From Bacteroides sp. (GTDB lineage Bacteria; Bacteroidota; Bacteroidia; Bacteroidales; Bacteroidaceae), in contig DXWV01000083.1 in NCBI GenBank assembly GCA_019416685.1, positions 1 to 55,898 on the forward strand: 55,898 nt of DNA, written 5' to 3'. Position 1 is the first letter of the stretch; each line of letters opens with the position of its first letter. This document shows, piece after piece, positions 50,722 through 55,898 of the stretch. The notes beneath the pieces were generated by a model that saw only the letters and a list, made by a program, of their open reading frames with translations, did not search any database and was not told where the DNA came from. A program made the position numbers and the translations under genes.

Positions 50722-52701
50722 ATGATGGAATTAGCAGACTTAGCCACAGTGGCATTTATCGTTTCGGGAGTAGCTTATCAGGGCATGAAGTACTGGCGCA
50801 GTGACAAACGTGTCTGTCTGAAGCGGGAAATACCTGTCAGCCTCATGCTACGTGATGCGATGGTCCCCGAGAGTTACTTGCGTGCCGTAGTCATTGTGTT
50901 CGACCGTCGCGGATACCTGATACGTAAATTCCCTGACACCGATATTGTTCGATATAAAAATAAATGCAAACTACGGTGCTCTTCGGCAGAAGGCGTGGTA
51001 AATTTCTGTGTACTATTTACTCCACACACCCTCAATCTGAGTGGTATTTATACCCGTGCAGATATTGACCGCCTCTTCTCCGGTAAACGTGACATCTTTA
51101 TAGCGGAAACCGGTTTACAGGAGATATATCGTAGTATCTCATTGGAATTGATGTTTGTTTCGGTAGAAACTACTAAAGAAACCGAACACGAAGCCGTCCC
51201 TGTTACTCTTTCCTTGTTGCTTCCTCCTGGACTTGTTACTGATGCTATGGCAAAGGAATTGTTTGTAGATCTGCAACATTGTAGCGAGTCGTGGAGTATC
51301 GGCAATGTATTATACTGTGCCAAAAACGAACCGGATAATTGGCTCGCTTTGCGTCGTGAAGGCGAAAAGTTGGTTCTTCAACTGCGCACCAACTTTTGTG
51401 ACACGGAGCGCGAAGCATCTGTAGAACTTTATACCGAAGGGGGTACGCACTTGCTGAAGGTACGGCAACAGGTGATGGGGATGTGCTCCACACTTACCGT
51501 GGCCCGCCGTCTTTATGTGAGTGCGGGGCAAAAGAGCGAAATGGTGTCAATTACCGTTATCCCCGATAATGAGGAAGCTCATTGGCGCATCAGAAGCGCC
51601 AATGTGGGTGACGGTGGTTGTTGGTATACCGTGCATCCTCCTGTAGGTATTTACCAAAAGGGAACAAAAATATTGAAAATCCATCTCGAGGCTAAACCCG
51701 CTAACGTTCGCTCACGTTCCTTGGCATTGACACTGGAAACAGGGACGTATCCCTTCAGCCAGACTACCGAAATCACTTTAATGCAGGGTGTTTGCTTTGA
51801 ATATTATATAGAATATCCGCAGAATGATATGTGCGCTCGCCACAGTAGGGTGATAGAAATGCCGCCGGGTAATGCGAAGGATGAACTAAATACTTACACG
51901 GTCTGTGTAGACAGTAACCAGCCGTGGCGCATTATTCACGATAAACAGATAGATTGGATGGAGGTGGGTGACCCCGAACTTTTACCGGGGCTTTATGGCG
52001 GTAGGTTCACCGTACGTGTACAATCCAACGGTGGAAACAAAGTAAAAAACGGCTTTCCTGCAGCCCGCCACACGGTACTCTCTTTAGTTAATGATACGGG
52101 GATTGTAAAAGATATCCTTATTTATCAGGGTGGCTATGTCCGTATCCGAGGACAGTACTGGCTGGACCGTAATCTTGCTGCGGGCGGGAAACTGGCACAA
52201 GTAGCTATTCCACTGGGACTGGAGGAGGGGAGCACACTGAACTACGGAAGTTATTTCCAGTTTGGGTGTAGGGAGGACAAATGGTCGGAGACGTTTAATT
52301 GTTGTAAAGGAAACTGGTATGAAGGTACAGCCGAGAATCCTTCACGGATGGACAGGTTAGATCCTTCGCCTGTGGGTTGGCGCGTGCCCTCCCACATCGA
52401 GATGGAAGCTTTCATTAACCGTACCGTAGCACCTATGGAGCTACAACGCGAAGAAGACCGCACGAATATCTGCATCCTCAGCGATGACGGTGTGCCCGTG
52501 TATCTGCCCCTGTGTGGGCACCGTAGCCACATCAATGGTTGCAAGATAATAATTCCGCACGGACACCGCTACTGGACGGGCAGTAGCCAAAGCCCGGTAT
52601 ACGGTTACTCGCTTTGTGTGGAGCCCAGCCGCCAGATGTACATCATGCACGACATGAAGAAATACGGGTTCCCAGTGAGGTGCGTGCTGGATGGGGAGTG
52701 A
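50722..52701 (+). CDS. BACON/FISUMP domain protein
   Basis: 659 aa. It starts after a strong AAAGGAGA (50707-50714), unusual for this region. The N-terminus has one weak hydrophobic stretch (ATVAFIVSGVAYQGM) but no lipobox, so export is uncertain. After an unrecognised part (about 30-250) come two BACON-like sandwiches (about 255-365 and 375-485), each with a late Trp and ending in a Q-rich strand. A C-terminal FISUMP domain follows (about 490-659: GQYWLDRNLAAG, VGWRVPSHIEMEAFINR, YWTGSSQSPVYGYSLCVEP, FPVRCVLDGE). GC content is higher than in the fimbrial genes. It may be a carbohydrate-binding surface or tip protein; the link to the fimbriae is only by position. Confidence 0.7.
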   Translation: MMELADLATVAFIVSGVAYQGMKYWRSDKRVCLKREIPVSLMLRDAMVPESYLRAVVIVFDRRGYLIRKFPDTDIVRYKNKCKLRCSSAEGVVNFCVLFTPHTLNLSGIYTRADIDRLFSGKRDIFIAETGLQEIYRSISLELMFVSVETTKETEHEAVPVTLSLLLPPGLVTDAMAKELFVDLQHCSESWSIGNVLYCAKNEPDNWLALRREGEKLVLQLRTNFCDTEREASVELYTEGGTHLLKVRQQVMGMCSTLTVARRLYVSAGQKSEMVSITVIPDNEEAHWRIRSANVGDGGCWYTVHPPVGIYQKGTKILKIHLEAKPANVRSRSLALTLETGTYPFSQTTEITLMQGVCFEYYIEYPQNDMCARHSRVIEMPPGNAKDELNTYTVCVDSNQPWRIIHDKQIDWMEVGDPELLPGLYGGRFTVRVQSNGGNKVKNGFPAARHTVLSLVNDTGIVKDILIYQGGYVRIRGQYWLDRNLAAGGKLAQVAIPLGLEEGSTLNYGSYFQFGCREDKWSETFNCCKGNWYEGTAENPSRMDRLDPSPVGWRVPSHIEMEAFINRTVAPMELQREEDRTNICILSDDGVPVYLPLCGHRSHINGCKIIIPHGHRYWTGSSQSPVYGYSLCVEPSRQMYIMHDMKKYGFPVRCVLDGE

Positions 52702-52753
52702 GAAGCATAATAAGCGTTTGTAAATAAAAACAAAATAAAACAGTATAAAGAAT

Positions 52754-53167
52754 ATGAAGATAATAACAACGGAAGTTTTAATAAACAGACAAATGGAAGT
52801 ACCCGTTATCACCGGAATTTACGACCCGTTGAGTAAGAAAGACGATGGAACCATCACTTCGCAGGCTCCCATTATCGTGTCAGGCAAACATCTTGATATG
52901 CTGGATCTCAGAAACATCCGACTGTGCCTTGCTCCGGCTGTAGATTATGATAAGGTGATTGAGGTGCTTCATGTTTATAAATATGCACACAACCAAGTGA
53001 TTGTCAGCTTACCTTTTCTGATACCGGGAGAGTATTTTCCGGCAGTAAAGATAATGAAAAAGAAGTGTGAGGATTCTGTTTATATCTTTCCCGTATCATG
53101 GGTGGTAATGCCCGAGGGGCATGAAAGGGGAGATTATTATCTTTGTTGTACTGACATTGCAAAATGA
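52754..53167 (+). CDS. Small protein, possibly DUF4469-like
   Basis: 137 aa without signal peptide. The block VPVITGIYDPLSKKDDGTITSQAPIIVSGKHLDM resembles the start of DUF4469 Ig-like domains often linked with HU-related proteins in Bacteroides. The rest is beta-rich and ends SWVVMPEGHERGDYYLCCTDIAK. It follows the FISUMP protein by 52 bp and precedes an HU-family gene. No function is assigned. Confidence 0.55.
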   Translation: MKIITTEVLINRQMEVPVITGIYDPLSKKDDGTITSQAPIIVSGKHLDMLDLRNIRLCLAPAVDYDKVIEVLHVYKYAHNQVIVSLPFLIPGEYFPAVKIMKKKCEDSVYIFPVSWVVMPEGHERGDYYLCCTDIAK

Positions 53168-53652
53168 AATAGAGAATAATGACATGAAGAATAATGTGAG
53201 AAATAGTTTAGAGAGCAAACTCCCTTTATCTCTTTTGAAACGTTTAAACCCCTTTGAGTGTATAGCCTTACATTTCTAACTAATCTCCTAATGGCACAGT
53301 GCAGATCATTCGTTTGGTGTAGTCAATTGATAGCTTGTCATATTAGTAAGTTACCTTATTGTTTTTCGATGTTGAATAAAAAATATATATACTAAGTGTT
53401 TGATAATTATATAATTAAGTAAATAGGTGATAAATAATAGTTTTATTCTTTAACTCCCAACTTCCTCTTCTTGTCGCTTTTCTTTAGTGTTCAGCATTGT
53501 TTTATCCGCTATAATACCTCTTTTTGGGGGGGTGTAGCGGAGTTTTTTATTGTCGTAGGAGGTGTGGCAGAGATGTCGCACCTTTGCATTGTTAACGTTA
53601 GCGAAGTGATTGATTTTATAGTTATTCATTAAACAAAGAAAGGGACAAATTT
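53168..53652. other. 485-bp spacer before the HU-family gene
   Basis: No gene is visible. The stretch is AT-rich, with a GTTTAAAC palindrome near 53250. A -7-like CACCTTTG (53579-53586, one mismatch to consensus) lies 66 bp before the HU gene. No terminator with a clear stem was found. Confidence 0.4.
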
Positions 53653-54123
53653 ATGGCTATCTTGTATAAGAAAGTAAAGCGTTTGAGTGATCCGACAGAC
53701 AAGGCATCGGTACGTAAGGCTTATCCGGTAATTACTTATAAGTATGGAAGTGCCGCTACACTCGGTGAGTTTGCAAAGGAAATCGGAAGTAACTCGGGGG
53801 TAAGTGAAGGTGAGGCGATCAGTGTATTAAAAGATTTCAGGACCCTGTTGCGCAAAACGCTGCTTAGCGGGCGTTCGGTGAATATCGAAGGACTTGGCTT
53901 TTTCTTTCTTTCTGCTCAAAGCAAAGGGGTGGAGAAGGCGGAGGAGTTTACCGCTCAGGATATTATCGGGTTGCGTATCTGTTTCCGTGCCAATAATGAT
54001 ATCCGACTGCATACGGGTACCTCTACCCGTAGTGACGGGTTGAAATTCAGAGATGTAGACCGGATTAATGAATTGGGAGAAAGTGAAGGCGGAAACGGTG
54101 AGGGAGAAGACCCATCGGTATAA
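53653..54123 (+). CDS. HU-family DNA-binding protein
   Basis: 156 aa histone-like protein of the Bacteroides HU-related type. The HU fold has TLGEFAKEIGSNSGVSEGEAISVLKDFRTLLRKTLLSGRSVNIEGLGFFFL. The start MAILYKKVKR is typical of this group. A Gly/Glu-rich tail (GESEGGNGEGEDPSV) is likely disordered. Such genes often stand beside an amidase gene in Bacteroides, as here. Confidence 0.9.
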   Translation: MAILYKKVKRLSDPTDKASVRKAYPVITYKYGSAATLGEFAKEIGSNSGVSEGEAISVLKDFRTLLRKTLLSGRSVNIEGLGFFFLSAQSKGVEKAEEFTAQDIIGLRICFRANNDIRLHTGTSTRSDGLKFRDVDRINELGESEGGNGEGEDPSV

Positions 54124-54139
54124 AGATGGTTTGTAGCCT

Positions 54140-54490
54140 ATGCAAATAGAGACAATTCTGGCTATTATTTCCACATTGGGTGGCCTGGAAGCCGTGAAGT
54201 GGATAGTCCGCTTTGTCACTTATCATAAAACAGAAGCTCGCAAGGAGCGGGCTTCTGTTGATACCCTGGAAGAAGAGAACCGTCGAAAGAATGTGAACTG
54301 GCTGGAGGAACGCCTGACACAGCGGGATGAAAAAATAGAGAATCTCTATGCCGAGCTGCACAAAGAACAGGAGGAGAAGATGAGCTGGATCAATCGCTGT
54401 CATGAGGTGGAATTGGGACAAAAGGAATCGGAAGTGAAAAAATGTGAGATTAGGGGATGTGCGCAGCGTATCCCTCCTTCCGAATATTAA
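54140..54490 (+). CDS. Small membrane-anchored coiled-coil protein
   Basis: 116 aa. A short N-terminal hydrophobic stretch (IETILAIISTLGGLEAVKWIVRF) is followed by a long charged coiled coil (about 35-95, with EEENRRKNVNWLEERLTQRDEKIENLYAELHKEQEEK) and three Cys near the end. This resembles small phage or prophage lysis-module proteins (holin- or spanin-like). It sits between the HU gene and an amidase gene with short gaps (16 and 18 bp), so the three likely form one unit. Confidence 0.7.
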   Translation: MQIETILAIISTLGGLEAVKWIVRFVTYHKTEARKERASVDTLEEENRRKNVNWLEERLTQRDEKIENLYAELHKEQEEKMSWINRCHEVELGQKESEVKKCEIRGCAQRIPPSEY

Positions 54491-54508
54491 TCATTAAATA
54501 GAATTGTT

Positions 54509-55459
54509 ATGAGAAAGATAGATACAATCATTGTCCATTGTTCGGCAACAAAAGCCTGGCAGGATTTTACCGCAAGGGATATAGACTCCTGGCATAGGAA
54601 ACGTGGGTTTGATGGCATTGGATATCACTATGTTATCCGTCTGAACGGAAAGATAGAGAAGGGAAGGAATGTGGAATACCCCGGTGCTCATTGTCCGGAT
54701 TGGAATACACGAAGTATTGGAATTTGTTATATCGGTGGTTTGGATGCCAACGGAAAACCGGCGGATACACGTACAAAAGCTCAAAAACGTATCCTCTATC
54801 AACTGATAAAGGAATTGGAACGGGATTATCCGGGTATTAACTTGGTGATAGGACACCGGGATACATCTCCGGATCTAAATAGAAATGGAGTGATTGAACC
54901 GTGTGAGTTTGTGAAGGCTTGTCCGTGTTTTGACGTGCGGGAGTTTATGAGGAAGGGACATCTGATGCTGTTGCCTTTGTTGGCTCTGTTGCTGGCTGGG
55001 ATGGGGATGACATCTTGCGGAAGCATGAAGCGATTGAATAGACAAGAGGTGGTGTGTGATTCGGTAGGACGGGTGTACTATGCAGATCATTCGGTCAATC
55101 AAACGGGGGCATTGCAACTGACAGGAGAGCAGATGGAGGAATATATAGAAGAAACAGTGCTTGTTTTTGAGAAAGATGCCCTGACGGTTGATTCGCTTTC
55201 GCCTGCAATTTGTGGGGGTACTCCTCAGGTGGTGGTGAAACGAAAGGCTATGGATAGGAGGGTAGTAAAAAAGATGCAGACGGAAATGAGCAGCATTGAG
55301 GAAGTAAGGGACTCGGTGAAAACTTCGTTTGGAGTAGTGAAGAAAAAGTTAGTGACGGGTGAAAAGAAGGGATATATAAAAGGAATGTGGGCTATTGTTG
55401 GGGTAGTGATACTCATTCTTTTGGGATTTGCCATACATGTATGTGCGCGTATTCGCTAA
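54509..55459 (+). CDS. N-acetylmuramoyl-L-alanine amidase fused to a lipoprotein-like tail
   Basis: 316 aa. Residues 1-146 are a T7-lysozyme/PGRP-type zinc amidase that cuts the peptide from muramic acid: IIVHCSAT (His10), YHYVIRLNG, GHRDTSPD (His116) and KACPCFDV (Cys138), the expected zinc ligands. In place of a stop the frame continues into MRKGHLMLLPLLALLLAGMGMTSC, a complete lipoprotein signal with lipobox (Cys170). A charged linker and a C-terminal membrane segment (about 288-310, WAIVGVVILILLGFAIHV) follow. An internal ATG at 54947, preceded by GGGAG, could make the lipoprotein separately. Confidence 0.85.
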   Translation: MRKIDTIIVHCSATKAWQDFTARDIDSWHRKRGFDGIGYHYVIRLNGKIEKGRNVEYPGAHCPDWNTRSIGICYIGGLDANGKPADTRTKAQKRILYQLIKELERDYPGINLVIGHRDTSPDLNRNGVIEPCEFVKACPCFDVREFMRKGHLMLLPLLALLLAGMGMTSCGSMKRLNRQEVVCDSVGRVYYADHSVNQTGALQLTGEQMEEYIEETVLVFEKDALTVDSLSPAICGGTPQVVVKRKAMDRRVVKKMQTEMSSIEEVRDSVKTSFGVVKKKLVTGEKKGYIKGMWAIVGVVILILLGFAIHVCARIR

Positions 55460-55613
55460 AATATTTCCTCTCGTGCGGCTGTCCTTATATATTATAATGT
55501 ATCCCCTTTTATTCTCTTTTTCACATTGTTTGAAATAGTGTTTATTAATCTTGTTGTTTATCAGCTTGTTATGGAAAAGTTCATTTTTTTATTGAAAAAA
55601 AAGTCTCATATGT

Positions 55614-55644
55614 TTTGTTTGTATTGTAAAAACCTCTACTTTTG
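55614..55644 (+). promoter_or_regulatory. Strong promoter P1 (rRNA-type)
   Basis: TTTG (55614-55617), 19 bp, TACTTTTG (55637-55644): an exact match to the Bacteroides -33/-7 layout. No open frame begins downstream in the window. Confidence 0.7.
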
Positions 55645-55778
55645 CACCCGCTTTGCAAGAGAAACAAAGCATTGAAATTGACATTCTGACAGAAAAGGTT
55701 GCGGGACCTGTGTTTTTTTCTTTATCTCCCTTTCGCAGAGAGGGACGACGAGAGAAATAAAAAAAACTTTCAGAAATA

Positions 55779-55811
55779 TTTGGAAGTAATATTAAAAAGT
55801 CCTTATCTTTG
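55779..55811 (+). promoter_or_regulatory. Strong promoter P2 (rRNA-type)
   Basis: TTTG (55779-55782), 21 bp, TATCTTTG (55804-55811). A second good promoter about 165 bp after P1, both followed by GCA(C/T)CCGCTTT. The downstream GTTCTTTGAA (55851-55860) resembles a boxA antitermination site, as in rRNA leaders. Confidence 0.7.
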
Positions 55812-55898
55812 CATCCGCTTTCTGAAAAGAAAGTTCGTTTTACACGAAGCGTTCTTTGAAAAATTGATAAACAATACAAGTAGTACAAGTCCAAGACA

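Larger units (their letters stand above)
55460..55898. other. Leader region, probably of an rRNA operon
   Basis: 439 bp with no gene: tandem promoters P1 and P2, a hairpin CCCTTTCGC/AGAGGG between them and a boxA-like sequence near the end. The layout fits the start of an rRNA (or stable RNA) operon whose 16S gene would begin just past the window. Confidence 0.55.

Noticed and set aside
55589..55894. 101-aa minus-strand frame at the right edge
   Set aside because: It runs antisense through two consensus promoters and a boxA-like leader; no coding features.

Overview
The window looks like a chromosome segment of a Bacteroides of the fragilis group. The evidence is Bacteroidota-type -7 boxes (TAnnTTTG) before several genes, many lipoproteins and outer-membrane barrels, a GldH/RicT/HolB/MetF neighbourhood, a Bacteroides-type tyrosine DNA invertase and a large FimA/Mfa1-type fimbrial locus. 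Assignments come from reading motifs by eye; no database search was possible.

Positions 1-18100 are mostly housekeeping. They hold an S41 protease lipoprotein, an ABC-F ATPase, an M13 metallopeptidase lipoprotein, purH, and the cell-elongation cluster mreB-mreC-mreD-PBP2-rodA. Convergent to rodA and overlapping its 3' end is a minus-strand group read metF-holB-ricT-gldH. Several spacers here are built from short tandem repeats arranged as inverted arms.

Positions 18100-23160 are accessory: a nested palindromic element, a broken XRE regulator beside a DUF1016 (YhcG-like) nuclease, a small membrane protein, an AraC regulator divergent from a flavodoxin-fold oxidoreductase, and an unknown 151-aa gene whose upstream region carries palindromes spaced exactly 22 and 44 bp apart.

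Positions 23160-28110 hold a leftward group: a membrane-anchored LuxR-type regulator, then a DUF3575 protein, a carboxypeptidase-regulatory/OmpA-like/TPR protein and an outer-membrane barrel.

Positions 28700-50560 are the main item. A tyrosine recombinase gene is followed 42 bp later by a 662-bp segment bounded by perfect 25-bp inverted repeats (29999-30023 and 30636-30660). Inside, next to the left repeat, a good Bacteroides promoter points away from the downstream genes. Inversion would place it about 130 bp before a 17-gene, 20-kb same-strand run: DUF3575, DUF3868/OmpA-like, a clostripain homologue that has lost both catalytic residues, an Mfa1-type major fimbrillin, an intrinsic terminator, an Mfa2/FimB-type anchor, eleven further fimbrillin-like lipoproteins (two with FISUMP lectin-like C-termini) and a thioredoxin-fold lipoprotein. 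I read this as a phase-variable fimbrial system with a large set of candidate tip subunits, shown here in the OFF orientation.

Positions 50700-55460 hold a BACON/FISUMP protein, a small DUF4469-like protein, an HU-family protein, a small coiled-coil membrane protein and an N-acetylmuramoyl-L-alanine amidase fused to a lipoprotein-like tail. The window ends in two strong tandem promoters and a boxA-like leader, probably the start of an rRNA operon lying outside the window.
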